64,000 nucleotides of DNA from an uncultured candidate division WPS-2 bacterium (GTDB lineage Bacteria > Vulcanimicrobiota > Vulcanimicrobiia > Vulcanimicrobiales > Vulcanimicrobiaceae): positions 1 to 64,000 of the forward strand of contig CALEYW010000055.1 in NCBI GenBank assembly GCA_937927945.1. The letters are read 5' to 3'. Of this stretch, positions 1 to 9,164 are shown one piece after another. Every line of letters starts with the position of its first letter. Within the stretch, counting starts at the first letter, position 1. The position numbers and the translations under genes were made by a program. Below the pieces are notes generated by a model. The model worked only from the letters and a program-made list of their open reading frames with translations, was not told the DNA's origin and ran no database searches.

Positions 1-401
1 CTTTTCGGTCGTTGTTCATGGATGGCTCCTCGGAAGGACGTACCACCAGTTTTCGCCAACCGTCAGATCACATCCTGACTTCCACAATTGAGCGGCTTCG
101 GAAGGTCCAGCAGTCTGATCCTCTCCTGCTGCTCCGCCATCGGTATGGCTACTGCATTTACGTTGCTGAGCTCGCCGCGTGTGGAGGTGACGCCAGCAAT
201 ATCGGTCTCGGGACCTGCCTTCGTGTGCGAATTTCGTCGTTGGCCCGAAGCACTTCGAGTTTTGGAACGTACACGTGCAGTCGCTTCGTTCGCAAGCATC
301 GCTGAAAACGTTCGCGCTATTGCCCGAGCCGACGAGGCGCGAGTTCTTGAGGCTTCTCGAAAGCGCTGAACGTATATTAGTCGAGATCGGCGCCGCTGCG
401 G
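1..401. other. left edge, no supportable gene
   Basis: All six frames are short or interrupted here. Upstream of TnpC-like genes one usually finds tyrosine recombinases, but no recombinase motif is readable, so this is either non-coding or the degraded end of a mobile element. Confidence 0.4.
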
Positions 402-761
402 ATGGGCCATGTCGTGAGACGCGATCGCCTCAGCAGCGAACGACGGGCTCTCGCGGCGATTGAGCGGTTACGGTCTGGGAACGGTCACTACCCAAAGCAC
501 CGAGGTGTTGCGGTTCGCATAACGGTGACGTCGGTTGCGCGTGAGGCGGGCTTGAGCCGGGCGACGGTCCATCGCCTTGAAGCGGTGCACGAACGGATAC
601 GTCAACTTCGCCGCGAGGCTCCGCTCGCCAACCGAAAGGCGGCCGCCGGAAGAGTATCCCCGGCGGATCGCGTCGCGGAGCTGCAGACCCAAGTACAGAA
701 TCTTCTCGAGGAGAATCTCGCTTTGACCATTCGGCTGGCCCGCGTCGACCCGTCGTTTTGA
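402..761 (+). CDS. TnpC/DUF6262-like transposon accessory protein
   Basis: A 119-aa basic protein. Residues about 42-62 form a helix-turn-helix stretch (SVAREAGLSRATVHRLE) like the small DNA-binding proteins encoded next to tandem tyrosine recombinases in Tn554-type elements (TnpC, DUF6262). The C-terminal third (about 85-115) is a Leu/Glu-rich predicted coiled coil (VAELQTQVQNLLEENLAL), which is also typical of that family. In known elements the protein helps direct integration; no recombinase gene is visible inside the window, so the element is cut by the window edge or degraded. The assignment is from pattern recognition only. The ATG at 402 was chosen because the homologous part begins shortly after it. 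Confidence 0.5.
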   Translation: MGHVVRRDRLSSERRALAAIERLRSGNGHYPKHRGVAVRITVTSVAREAGLSRATVHRLEAVHERIRQLRREAPLANRKAAAGRVSPADRVAELQTQVQNLLEENLALTIRLARVDPSF

Positions 762-1032
762 CGAGTTTCCGATGATTTAGCAAAACGGAGGTCCGTGAAG
801 CCTCGGTAACACGACGAAGCCACGCGCGGTCGGCGGGGGAAAGTGTCCAAAGATCGTGGGAACCATCAACATGCACGACACTCTCCCATGCGGCCAAGTC
901 GGACAAGCTCACAGTTCTCAGCTGCGTAGAATCCCACCTCAGGTTACTTCGATCATCGGATCGCGGATGAGCCTTGCAGCACGATCTGCGCCCACGCCGA
1001 CGACTGCGTCGTACGGTGCGCGGCGTGTCTTG
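762..1032. other. intergenic, no gene seen
   Basis: About 270 nt between the TnpC-like gene and the end of the copper operon. An antisense ORF crosses it but has no recognisable domain and overlaps the TnpC-like gene. No terminator with a T-run was seen. Confidence 0.4.
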
Positions 1033-3018
1033 TCACCCGCCGTGGCCAGCGTGGTTCGGCGCCGCCACTGCGAAGCGCGCGGCGCGCTGGGCATCGGCGA
1101 TGAGCACGTTGGGCGGCGCCAGGCTGCGGGGTCCGCTGGCAGTCCAGCGTGCCCGGATATTGCGGTTGCGGTCGAGCATCACCTCGGTTTCGCCGCCATC
1201 GCCAGCCGAACGAAACAGCGCCAGCGCTTTTTCCACATCAGCCGACACGCCGACGACGTAAGGCGGCTTCGCTTCGCGACTTGACGAATTCCTGATTTCC
1301 CTTGGTCCGACCGGGATCACCGTCAGGCCGCCGGCGGCGAGGCGCCGTTTCTCCGCCGCCAGCTGCCGCAACCGCGCATCCGGCACAGGCCGCGAGTAGA
1401 GGATCAGCAGCACTGGCCCGTTTTGCAGCGTCTGGCTCAGAGTGTCTTGCGCGCCGTGTATCTCGAAGGCGAAGTCGAGCACCTGGGGCGCCGCCGCACC
1501 CGTCACCTCCGGCCCAACGCTTTTGGCGAGGACGCCGGCGGCGTGTGCGCGGATGAACTGGATAACGTTCCAACGATCGGTCGGCGTCAGCCTGGCTTCG
1601 AAAGCAGGCATTACACCGCCGAGGCCATGGCCGACCCACCAGTAGAGGTCGCCGACGTTGTGCGCGAAGAGATGCGGCTTGGTCAGGTCGGCCGGCTTGG
1701 TCGGCAGGCTGGCGGCGGCCGAACCATTGCCGCGTCCATCGGCGCCGTGACAGACCGCGCAGTTCTGCGCATAGATCGCAGCGCCGCGAACGACCGCCGC
1801 GGCATCGTAAGGCACTGGCGACGCGAAGTAGGTAGTCGGATAGGCCGGCTCGATCGCCCGGCGCAGCGGCGGAGCGGCAAAGGCAACGCACGGGATGAGC
1901 CCGGCGACGGATGCGCCGAGCAGCCACTTTCGCCTGCCGGCGAGCGCGACGATGACGAGCACAGCGCAGGCGCAAAATCCGACGACGAGGACGGCCGATA
2001 GGATCTTGTCGCCCGTTGGCAGCGCGTTCGGATCGATGCGGAACGGCAGTGGCCATACCGGCTCGGTGTGGAGGCCTGGCGGTAGGATGCCAAGCTGGCC
2101 GACGATGGCGAGTACGCCAAGACCGATCGCGCTCTCGATCAACGCGTTACGCCGTAGCTGCGGGATCGCTTGCCACGCGCGGGAATCGGCGTCAAGATGC
2201 GCCGTTAGCCGCACCCGGTTGATCGCGGCAACGGACAGCATGGCCACGAACAGCGCGATCTTGAGCAGGAGCAGCTGGCCATAGGGAGTGCCGAGAAGTG
2301 CGGGGACGTTGCCGGAAAGATACAAGGTGTTGACGACGCCGGAGGCCAGCAAGACCCCGACGCTGGTGACGGCTATCGCTGAGAAGCGCCGCGTCGCGGT
2401 GCGCGCGATCCCGACGGCGCCCTGATCGCCAACGTACTGCACCGCCGTCATCATCAGTGCGAAGGGCACCAGCCCGCCGAGCCAGATGCCCACCGCGAGT
2501 AGGTGTAGAAGATCGGCGGCGAGGTGGATGTTGCCATTGATACCTTCGTCTGCCGCGCCGTGTCCGGCCCAAGCAAGGGTTACCAGGAGAAGCGCACTGA
2601 GCCCGAATGCCGCCCAGCCGATCGCTGCGGACCAGTGCGCGCGCCGTTTCCAGGCGATGAGGCAGGCGCCAAGCAACAAGGCGAGCGCCAACCGCACCAA
2701 CCAGTCTTTTCCGACCCGCGTCTCTGTCAGCACAATCGCGATCGTCGAGGACTTCAACTCGCCGAGCGGTTCGCCGCTCATGTGCGCGGCGACGCCGGCG
2801 AGCCAAGCGGCTCCTGAAACCAGCGCGAGCGCCAGGCTCGCCCAGGCGAGGACGCTCACCCGTCGGCGTCGTCCGAATCCGTCGCCAAACTCGGCGTCGT
2901 TTGCACGCAGTGTCCTGCCTGCAACGAGGCACTCGAACGCGAAGACACCAGTCAGCGACACGCACGCGGCAAAGTGCAGCGTGCGCGCGACGACAATGAA
3001 CGCGTCCGCCGCGTTCAC
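1033..3018 (-). CDS. copD: CopD copper-resistance membrane protein fused to cytochrome c and a thioredoxin-like tail
   Basis: A 661-aa protein. The first half is a CopD domain with about eight membrane helices. It is followed by a cytochrome c domain with heme motif CAVCH at residue 420 and a likely axial Met at 470 (GGVMPAF). The C-terminal 150 residues look like a thioredoxin/SCO fold without a CxxC pair. CopD with CopC handles periplasmic copper; the heme domain suggests redox coupling or delivery to an oxidase. The start is GTG at 3018, because it overlaps the copC stop as GTGA; the longer upstream frame lies inside copC and is not protein-like. It is the last gene of the operon. Domain calls are strong, the physiological role is inferred. 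Confidence 0.85.
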   Translation of the reverse strand: MNAADAFIVVARTLHFAACVSLTGVFAFECLVAGRTLRANDAEFGDGFGRRRRVSVLAWASLALALVSGAAWLAGVAAHMSGEPLGELKSSTIAIVLTETRVGKDWLVRLALALLLGACLIAWKRRAHWSAAIGWAAFGLSALLLVTLAWAGHGAADEGINGNIHLAADLLHLLAVGIWLGGLVPFALMMTAVQYVGDQGAVGIARTATRRFSAIAVTSVGVLLASGVVNTLYLSGNVPALLGTPYGQLLLLKIALFVAMLSVAAINRVRLTAHLDADSRAWQAIPQLRRNALIESAIGLGVLAIVGQLGILPPGLHTEPVWPLPFRIDPNALPTGDKILSAVLVVGFCACAVLVIVALAGRRKWLLGASVAGLIPCVAFAAPPLRRAIEPAYPTTYFASPVPYDAAAVVRGAAIYAQNCAVCHGADGRGNGSAAASLPTKPADLTKPHLFAHNVGDLYWWVGHGLGGVMPAFEARLTPTDRWNVIQFIRAHAAGVLAKSVGPEVTGAAAPQVLDFAFEIHGAQDTLSQTLQNGPVLLILYSRPVPDARLRQLAAEKRRLAAGGLTVIPVGPREIRNSSSREAKPPYVVGVSADVEKALALFRSAGDGGETEVMLDRNRNIRARWTASGPRSLAPPNVLIADAQRAARFAVAAPNHAGHGG

Positions 3019-3392
3019 CGGCCGCCGACGTCGAAGGTGAAGTGCCCGTCGGTGGTGTGCGTGTCGACCGAGACGACATGCCACTGCACCGTGTACGTGC
3101 CCCGCGGCAACTTCTTCAGACCGACTTGCAGCTCTGCCGGCTGGCCCGGCGGCACCTGTGCATTGCCGAGATCCACCCGCTGGCCCGCCTTGTCGCTCAC
3201 CGTCACGGTGCTGAACGCCAGCTCGAGGTCCTGAGTGAACCACAAGGTGACGACCGACGGCGTAGCCGGTACCGTGCTTCCGACGGCTGGGCTCGCATGA
3301 TCGAGAAAAGCATGTGCCCACGCGGGTGGGGCCGCAAAAGCCAGCGACGCACCCACCGCAAGCGCTGCCAAAATTTTCTTCATGATCTTCAT
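3015..3392 (-). CDS. copC: CopC periplasmic copper-binding protein
   Basis: A 125-aa precursor with a signal peptide ending at WAHA (His27 would be the mature N-terminal copper ligand). The beta-sandwich carries the family signature HVVSVDTHTTDGHFTFDV near the C-terminus. It binds copper in the periplasm and works with the CopD encoded just downstream. The ATG overlaps the stop of the upstream outer-membrane gene (ATGA) and its own stop overlaps copD (GTGA), so the three genes are translationally coupled. A second ATG three codons in (3383) is an alternative start. Confidence 0.9.
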   Translation of the reverse strand: MKIMKKILAALAVGASLAFAAPPAWAHAFLDHASPAVGSTVPATPSVVTLWFTQDLELAFSTVTVSDKAGQRVDLGNAQVPPGQPAELQVGLKKLPRGTYTVQWHVVSVDTHTTDGHFTFDVGGR

Positions 3393-4354
3393 TTCAGGAT
3401 CGGCTTACCGATGCTGTGCGGGAACAGATCGTCGAGGTAGAAATGCAGCTGGACGACGGCGCCCAAGCTGTGCCCCGTCGCGCCGTTCGCCGGAATGATC
3501 GCCTCCGCGCCGATCTGGTAATACTGCCCGGACCAGATGACGCCCGGCTGGATCGTCCCGGTCGTCCGGAGGCCCGCGTTGCGGTTGACGGGCGTCGAGA
3601 ACGCCACCTCGACCAAGGGGATCATCTGGCTGAAGGGGTGGCGCAGGCCCACATCCTTCACGCAGCACTCGAGATACGGAAGACTGTACTCGAAGGCGAA
3701 GCCGTAATTGAAGTTGTTCGGGTTGGGCATGCCGGCGCTCTCTGTTTGTGTCGGGAAGTCAAAGCTCAGGTTGCCGGTCACCGCGAGCGGGCGAAGAAAT
3801 TTGAGCGACGCCGGCAGTTCGCCGAACCCTTTGCCGAAGGCGACCTTGGGCGTGAGGGTCGTGAAATTTCGGAGGCCGCCCGCCCAGCTCACATTGAGCG
3901 CCACGAGTCCGATCGATTCGCGAGGAGCGTTGACGAAGAGCTGGTATTGGAGCCCGCTATCGAGCCCTCCCCAACGGGTCGTCGCTGGCGCGTCTTCCGG
4001 GTGCAACTGTGCCCATTGCGTGTGCAGCGTGAAGTCGAGATTGGGCGTGATGCGCTTGGAGAGATCTGTCCCGATGTCGGTCTCCCGTGAGCCGTCGGGC
4101 GCCGTTGGGTTGAACGTGATCGTCGGCAGCGACCCCTCGTCGGCGACGAAGGGATCGTCCGTCAGAATGGTTGCGGGGAAAAAACGCTGACCGGCAAAGC
4201 CGTGTGCCTGCGCGGCGGTGTTCATGGCGAAAGTCATGGCAACCGCGAGTACACCCGCGCGCCATGGGATTCGATTCGTCGTTTTGTAAGGGCGGCGATC
4301 AAGATGAGAGCGGGCGACGATTCCAAGCGACGCACGCTGAACGTTCGAGGTCAT
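3389..4354 (-). CDS. exported beta-rich, porin-like protein of the copper operon
   Basis: A 321-aa protein with an N-terminal basic region and a hydrophobic signal segment ending near AAQAHG. The rest has alternating beta-strand patterns (LNVSWAGGLRNFTTL, LSFDFPTQTESAG) and a C-terminus rich in strands (VVQLHFYLDD), as expected for an outer-membrane barrel. No named family is recognised. The ATG at 4354 is preceded by GGAGGAACTCA, a strong ribosome site, so it is preferred over a Met 13 codons upstream. It is the first gene of the copC-copD operon and plausibly imports or exports copper or its chelates; that role is inference from position. Confidence 0.7.
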   Translation of the reverse strand: MTSNVQRASLGIVARSHLDRRPYKTTNRIPWRAGVLAVAMTFAMNTAAQAHGFAGQRFFPATILTDDPFVADEGSLPTITFNPTAPDGSRETDIGTDLSKRITPNLDFTLHTQWAQLHPEDAPATTRWGGLDSGLQYQLFVNAPRESIGLVALNVSWAGGLRNFTTLTPKVAFGKGFGELPASLKFLRPLAVTGNLSFDFPTQTESAGMPNPNNFNYGFAFEYSLPYLECCVKDVGLRHPFSQMIPLVEVAFSTPVNRNAGLRTTGTIQPGVIWSGQYYQIGAEAIIPANGATGHSLGAVVQLHFYLDDLFPHSIGKPILK

Positions 4355-4420
4355 TGAGTTCCTCCAGAATCGGCCGTGCAGAAAATGCCGCACGCCAATG
4401 CCGAAGGCGCGTGCGGCGGA

Positions 4421-4969
4421 CTAGCCGATCAGGGGAGGAGGTCGCTTGAAGCGATGCACTCCGGCGCAGACCGCAAGGCTCCGAGCGGCGTCGACTTGTA
4501 GGGGCAGGCGTCGCGGCGAGGCGCCGGACGACTGCAGCCGCTGCGCGTATGCATAAAGCATCGTCTGAGCGCAGCGCTCGACGACGCGGCAGAACAGCGT
4601 GATCGTGACGGCGACCAGCAGTGCCATCAAAACCTCGACGCCGCAGCCCAATGCATCCGGCGCGTTACTTTCGAGGAGCTCGATCATCACGAAACCGACG
4701 ATTTGCAGCGATGCCACGATGAACCAAAGCCGCGGAAAAGGCGGCAACGCGTGCATGCGGCCCAAGGCTTGCGAAGTGATCGCGCGGCGTACGATCAGCA
4801 AGCAACGCAGGAGCGCCGACGCCAAGACGACCTCGAGCATCGGCCTAAAGTAGCCGTGATGCCCGTCGGCGAGACTACGTCCCTCGAGGGCGTACGCGAC
4901 CGCATGCCCGAGCAGCGTTCCGCACGCAGCAACGCCGGCAACCCAAGCGATCTGGAGCCCCCTGGCCAT
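4421..4969 (-). CDS. four-helix membrane protein upstream of the copper operon
   Basis: About 182 aa starting at MARGLQIAWVAG, with four hydrophobic segments (around residues 5-25, 45-65, 75-100 and 110-135) and a basic, Pro-rich tail. No family is recognised. It lies 66 nt upstream of the outer-membrane gene on the same strand and is probably transcribed with the copper genes. The open frame continues upstream to 5125 but those residues are not membrane-protein-like, so the start is uncertain. Confidence 0.55.
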   Translation of the reverse strand: MARGLQIAWVAGVAACGTLLGHAVAYALEGRSLADGHHGYFRPMLEVVLASALLRCLLIVRRAITSQALGRMHALPPFPRLWFIVASLQIVGFVMIELLESNAPDALGCGVEVLMALLVAVTITLFCRVVERCAQTMLYAYAQRLQSSGASPRRLPLQVDAARSLAVCAGVHRFKRPPPLIG

Positions 4970-5520
4970 ACCTGGGTTGCGATTCGGCGTTATGGTATTC
5001 AGCCCTCGGCGCCACGTCGCCCCAATCGGCGCGTCCAATCGCCGAACCGCCATCCGCCCGATTTGCGCGCTCCCGGATTCGCTGCGATAGAACCTGCCGG
5101 CGGCCACGATTGAACCGGAATCCACGGCGCTCCGCGCGGCGCTGCCGTTCTATCATAAACTGCGACACTTCACCAGACATAATCCTTGTAATGGTCGGCG
5201 TCGCAGAGCGTGCGGTGTGATGGACCTTCCGGCTCTTGGCGAAGCGCCACTCGATCAGCATGTCGCCGGTGACGACGATCCGTTTGCGAGCACCCATCGC
5301 GGGCTCCCCTTCCACTGCGGCCCGATACAGACGAGTAAAGTGTGTCTCGTTCTTCCAAGCAAGAGGCAAGCGGCGCCAAAGTGACGCCGAGCGACGGATG
5401 GCTTATCTTCTTCGGCATCGTCAGCACGCAGTCGGCGACCAAACGCCTCGTGGTTGCTCACTACTGGCGCTCGTTGCGGAGGGCTCGGCGCAAGACAACA
5501 CTGCGAAGACCGCCGCCCCT
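4970..5520. other. intergenic or decayed region
   Basis: About 550 nt with only overlapping short frames. It sits where the N-terminal half of the thioredoxin-type gene downstream should be, so it may hold its degraded 5' end. No promoter or terminator stands out. Confidence 0.4.
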
Positions 5521-6161
5521 GCGGACGGCACCCTCGTCCTTCTGCAACCTGAACACGACGTTGCCGAAAGCTATCGTTCTTACGGAACGCCGGCGGCAGT
5601 GCTCATCGGGCGCGACTCCAGGATCGGCAGTGGCTTAGCTCAAGGCGCCGAGCAGATTCGGGCGCTGGTCGCATATGCTTTGGATGCCGCTCGAAGCGGA
5701 GCGCGAGCCCAGTTGACGCCGAGCGATCTGCCGATCACCATCGGTACGGTCGCGCCTTCGCTTGCGTTCCAGGATCTCGACGGAAACGCCGTCGCACTCT
5801 CGGACTTTCGAGGAAACCGCACGCTGCTGATCTTTTGGAATCCGCAATGCAGCTTCTGCGAGCAGATGCTTCCTGACCTCAAAGCATGGGAGGACGAGTC
5901 GGTGCCGCAAGCGCCGGCGTTGCTGGTCATCTCACGTGGAAGCAAGGAAGAAAATCGCGCGATGCAATTACGGTCGCCCATCGTCTTGGACAACGACCAC
6001 CGAGCGGCATCAGCCTTTGGAACAGCCGGTACGCCGATGGGAGTCCTTTGGACGCCGATGGTGTCGTCGCATCCGAAGCAGCGGCCGGCCGCAGTGCAGT
6101 CTTGCTTTTAGCGCAGACGACCCTCGAAGCAGACCGATCTCCCGTCGCTCTAGCGATCTGA
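5521..6161 (+). pseudogene. double thioredoxin/redoxin protein, 5'-truncated and frameshifted
   Basis: Two thioredoxin folds in tandem can be read. Of the first, only the C-terminal half remains (SYGTPAAVLIGRDSRIGSG). The second begins at VAPSLAFQDLDGNAVALSDF and has a redox motif CSFC encoded at 5848-5859, then continues to GTAGTPMGVL. There the frame breaks: the expected continuation (DADGVVASEAAAGRS) is in the next frame and runs to the stop at 6161, so one base appears missing near 6050. In the published frame the protein ends with an unrelated tail at 6111. Proteins of this layout usually carry an additional membrane or CxxC half upstream, which is absent. Either a pseudogene, or a sequencing indel plus a true truncation. 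Confidence 0.6.
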
Positions 6162-6187
6162 GCACCGGATGACTCGGGAGCCATCCG

Positions 6188-6859
6188 TCAGGGAACGCAA
6201 GCATCTCCGGCCCCGCGCAAGTGTAGTCGCGGCCGTGCGTGGTTTGCGACCAGCGCCGCTTCGGTGCGGTGTCGCAAGCCCAGTATGGCGAGGACCGCGG
6301 ATACGACGTTGCGGACGGTGCCTTCGCTGAGATACAGGCTCTCCGCAATCTGGCGATTCGTCATTCCGGTGCCGAGCAGCTCGAAGATCTCGCGTTCGCG
6401 GGGCGAGAGGCGAGCCACGTCCGCGTCGAGTGACTGACGCGAGCCGCTGTTCTTGACCGCCAGCGACTGCACGAGCCCCGGGCTGAACGGCGAATAGCCT
6501 TTGTGAACAAGGCGGATCACGTCCGCGACGTCCTCCACCGGCGTTCCCTTGAGGATGTAGCCGACTGCTCCGGCTTCGATCGCGGCGTTGAGGAGCTCGA
6601 CGTCCTCGAACGTCGTCAGCACCAGGGACTTGACGGCGACGCCGCGCTCGCGCAGCGCTGCGATCGCCGCCAACCCGTCCATGACGGGCATCCGGACGTC
6701 CATCAACACGACGTCCGGACGCATGTGCTGCACCCGCGCGACCGCCTCGCGTCCGTCTCGGGCCTCGCCGACGACCTCTATGCCGTTCTGCGTCGCGAGG
6801 ACCGTGCGCAGACCGACCCGGAACATCTCCTGGTCGTCGACGATCACGATCCTGATCAT
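6188..6859 (-). CDS. NarL/LuxR-type response regulator
   Basis: 223 aa. The receiver domain (1-120) has the phosphoacceptor Asp54 (VLMDVRMPVMDG), acidic pocket Asp8/Asp9 and a conserved Lys in YILKGTP. The LuxR helix-turn-helix follows at about 150-200 (LSPREREIFELLGTGMTNRQIAE). It should bind DNA as a dimer when phosphorylated by the kinase encoded immediately upstream, whose stop overlaps this start (ATGA). Likely targets are the near-identical palindromes at 8100-8113 and 8980-8991. The gene is convergent with the redoxin remnant. Confidence 0.92.
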   Translation of the reverse strand: MIRIVIVDDQEMFRVGLRTVLATQNGIEVVGEARDGREAVARVQHMRPDVVLMDVRMPVMDGLAAIAALRERGVAVKSLVLTTFEDVELLNAAIEAGAVGYILKGTPVEDVADVIRLVHKGYSPFSPGLVQSLAVKNSGSRQSLDADVARLSPREREIFELLGTGMTNRQIAESLYLSEGTVRNVVSAVLAILGLRHRTEAALVANHARPRLHLRGAGDACVP

Positions 6860-8042
6860 GCAGACGCGCCCGCTGCTGCGATCGGCAGGCGCATGCGCAC
6901 CGTGCTGCCGGTCCCCGGCGCGCTGCGGATCTCCAAAGAGCCGCCGACGGCCGCCGCGCGCGAGCGCATTCCGCGAAGGCCGTGTCCGCTGACGTTGAGG
7001 TCCGGGACGAAGCCGCAGCCGTCGTCTTCGACCGCGATGATGACGGCTGCCGGATCGGCGCTCGCTTCGACACGAATCGAGCGCGCGCCGCCGTGACGCG
7101 TCGCGTTGGTCAGAGCCTCACGCACCACGTTCACGACGTGCGTCGTGGTCGACGCCGAGAACGATGGCAAAGACGTGGACTCGAGACGCAGCGCGATGCC
7201 GCTGCCATCCCCGAAGTTGCGGCAGATGCGTGCGATCGCGACGTCGAGCGGGTCACGTTCGAGCGGATCGGCACTGATCGCTCGAACGGAGCGGCGCACG
7301 TCGGCCAGGACCCGTAAACAACCGGCGTGTGCCCGTGAGAGATAGGCCGACGCGGGATGCGACCCGAGCACGTGTGCCGCCGTCTCCAACTGCATCGTGA
7401 GAACGGTCAGCTCGTGCCCTATGGCGTCATGAATGTCCAGAGCGATGCGCTCGCGTTCACGCAGCGCCGCCAGTTCGCCGACGCGTTCGACATGACGGCG
7501 CAACTCCTCGTGCGCTTCCGCAAGGGCGCGGTATGCGCGACGGGCGGCGTTTGCGTAGGAGACGATGGCTTGCACGAAGACGAGCGCGACGACGGAGAAA
7601 CCGCCCACGAACACCCACGCCCGCGAATGCCCCTCCCCGTGCGTCGCCCGCACCAGCGCGATCGCCAAGACCGCCGCGTCGACGAGCACGAGAACCACCA
7701 CTCGCCGAGCCGCACGGCGCTGCCGACCCGGAACGACGAGCCGACGACGAGCAGGGCCATCGCGCCGGCGGAGGCATGCACTGCAGCCAGAGCGACCAGC
7801 ACCCCGACGTCCACGACGGCGAACGCGACGGCCCCGCCGCCGGCGCACCGGCGCGCGACGAAACCGAGCGCGAAGAACAACGCGATCAAGAGGAACGTCG
7901 CGACATGCTCAAACGCGGTGCGGTCGCCGAAGTCCCCGGCGATCCCGGCCGCCTCGGCGACCAGGAAGACGATCGTGTCAATGACGAGGGGAAGGCGCCG
8001 GGAGTACGCGTCCTCAGGGCCGCCACGGAGTTCAGTGCACAT
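6856..8042 (-). pseudogene. NarL-family sensor histidine kinase, frameshifted
   Basis: The catalytic part (frame ending at 6856) has the HisKA_3 box with phosphoacceptor His (RIALDIHDAIGHELTVL), an N-box (VVREALTNATRHG) and a G-box (GHGLRGMRSRAAAVGG). The N-terminal part is in another frame starting at 8042 and encodes several membrane helices (VATFLLIALFFALGFVA, AFAVVDVGVLVALAAV). The two join around 7700-7730, where VVVLVLVDAAVLAIALV resumes the membrane domain in the catalytic frame. One single-base indel would restore a kinase of about 395 aa of the DesK/LiaS type with five or six helices. It precedes and overlaps the response regulator. Sequencing error is at least as likely as real inactivation. 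Confidence 0.75.
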
Positions 8043-8099
8043 CGGTTTGCAGGATCTTATCGCACTGCGGCGCCATCTTCCGCTCGCTCCGGGATCGAG

Positions 8100-8113
8100 A
8101 TGACAATCGTCAT
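8100..8113. promoter_or_regulatory. operator-like inverted repeat upstream of the kinase
   Basis: ATGACAATCGTCAT: perfect 5-bp arms around four bases, 57 nt upstream of the kinase start. It matches the palindrome at 8980-8991 in 13 of 14 positions over TGACAATYGTCATG. Candidate autoregulatory site of the response regulator. Confidence 0.5.
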
Positions 8114-8335
8114 GAGGGATCTGCGGCCAACGTACCGCTCAGCTGCCCAAGAAAGGGGTCGCATCTCGTCCGCACCCGCGTCGCCTAACCGACATCGCCG
8201 TCGAGTTCGAGCGCGAGCACGGGCGCGAAGCATTCGCCAGCCGCGAAATCGCGCTTGGCGTCATTCCGGTTCGTCCAGAAACGCCCTAGGCTCGGTGAAA
8301 TCACATGCGAACACACGTCGCGCACTTGCGGCATT

Positions 8336-8920
8336 TCAGGTGAGGGTACAGCCGCCGGTGAGATAGTCGTCGCCCAGGACGATGCGCAGACGCGTGCCGG
8401 CCGGGACGACCGCTTGACCTCCTGAATGCACGAAGTTGTAGATGCCGACGACGCCCGAGGCGAGGTGGAAGCCGCTGCCTTTCGCCAGGCCCAGCGCGCC
8501 GAGAAAAGACGGCGCGTTGTGCGATTTGCCGTTGAAGACGGCCGGCGCGCCTTTGTCCGGGACGATCATTGCCGAGAGATGCGTTCCATCGGCGAGGCGC
8601 AGAAACCGCGTTTCGACGCCTATTTGCCCGGGCTTCCCGCCGCGTCCCGCCCCGCGCACGAAGTCGACCACGCCGAGGCCCTCAGCGCCCTGCTGCCCGT
8701 CGCTCGGCGTGGCCGTGAAGTGGAAGACCTGACCGTTGCGGGCGGTCTTGGAGTCCAGGTTGGCCGCTAACGAGGCGTCGACGACGCGACATGCCGCGAT
8801 CGCGGGGGCTACGGGGGACGGCGACGCAGCGGGCTCGTCCGCCATGGCGGCGCGCAACGGCATCGCAGCGAGCACGGCGAGAGCGCCCAGTCCGATACGT
8901 GAACGGTAGAAGGCTTGCAT
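8336..8920 (-). CDS. exported protein of unknown function
   Basis: 194 aa beginning MQAFYRSRIGLGAL, with a signal peptide cleaved near AAMADEP, then a short Pro/Ser linker. The mature part contains two conserved-looking cysteines (AACRVVDAS near the start, TGGCTLT at the end) that could form a disulfide, and a beta-rich segment ending AGTRLRIVLGDDY. No family was recognised. The open frame upstream of the Met at 8920 is intergenic in character. It is divergent from the large cassette and shares its upstream region, which contains the TGACAATTGTCA palindrome, so it may respond to the two-component system. Confidence 0.65.
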   Translation of the reverse strand: MQAFYRSRIGLGALAVLAAMPLRAAMADEPAASPSPVAPAIAACRVVDASLAANLDSKTARNGQVFHFTATPSDGQQGAEGLGVVDFVRGAGRGGKPGQIGVETRFLRLADGTHLSAMIVPDKGAPAVFNGKSHNAPSFLGALGLAKGSGFHLASGVVGIYNFVHSGGQAVVPAGTRLRIVLGDDYLTGGCTLT

Positions 8921-8979
8921 GCGGCGGATCGTACGCCGCGGACTCGGCCGCGCGCCCCCAGCCCCCATCACGCACGTGC

Positions 8980-8991
8980 TGACAATTGTCA
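8980..8991. promoter_or_regulatory. perfect 12-bp palindrome TGACAATTGTCA
   Basis: Lies in the 244-nt divergent region between the exported protein gene (start 8920) and the five-gene cassette (start 9165). Same core as the site at 8100-8113 upstream of the kinase. Probable operator for a dimeric regulator; the neighbouring NarL-type regulator is the obvious candidate. Confidence 0.55.
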
Positions 8992-9164
8992 TGTCGCTGC
9001 AGCGAGCGGCGTGCGTTCCGTCACCGCGAACGCAATGCGATTGGCTCCCGCGAAGATAGGACTCGCGTGCGCTGCAACTCCAGCGCTTCGTCGAATCTCC
9101 GGCGGCGCCGGCTTGTTGAAGGAGATCGGAACGAGCGAGGGAAGGGTTGCCGCTCTGAACAGGG

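Noticed and set aside
430..912. 160-aa minus-strand frame
   Set aside because: Overlaps the TnpC-like gene, no recognisable domain.
5155..5310. minus-strand peptide KRIVVTGDMLIEWRF, PfkB-kinase-like
   Set aside because: Only a short match, no rest of the kinase and no start context; could be chance.
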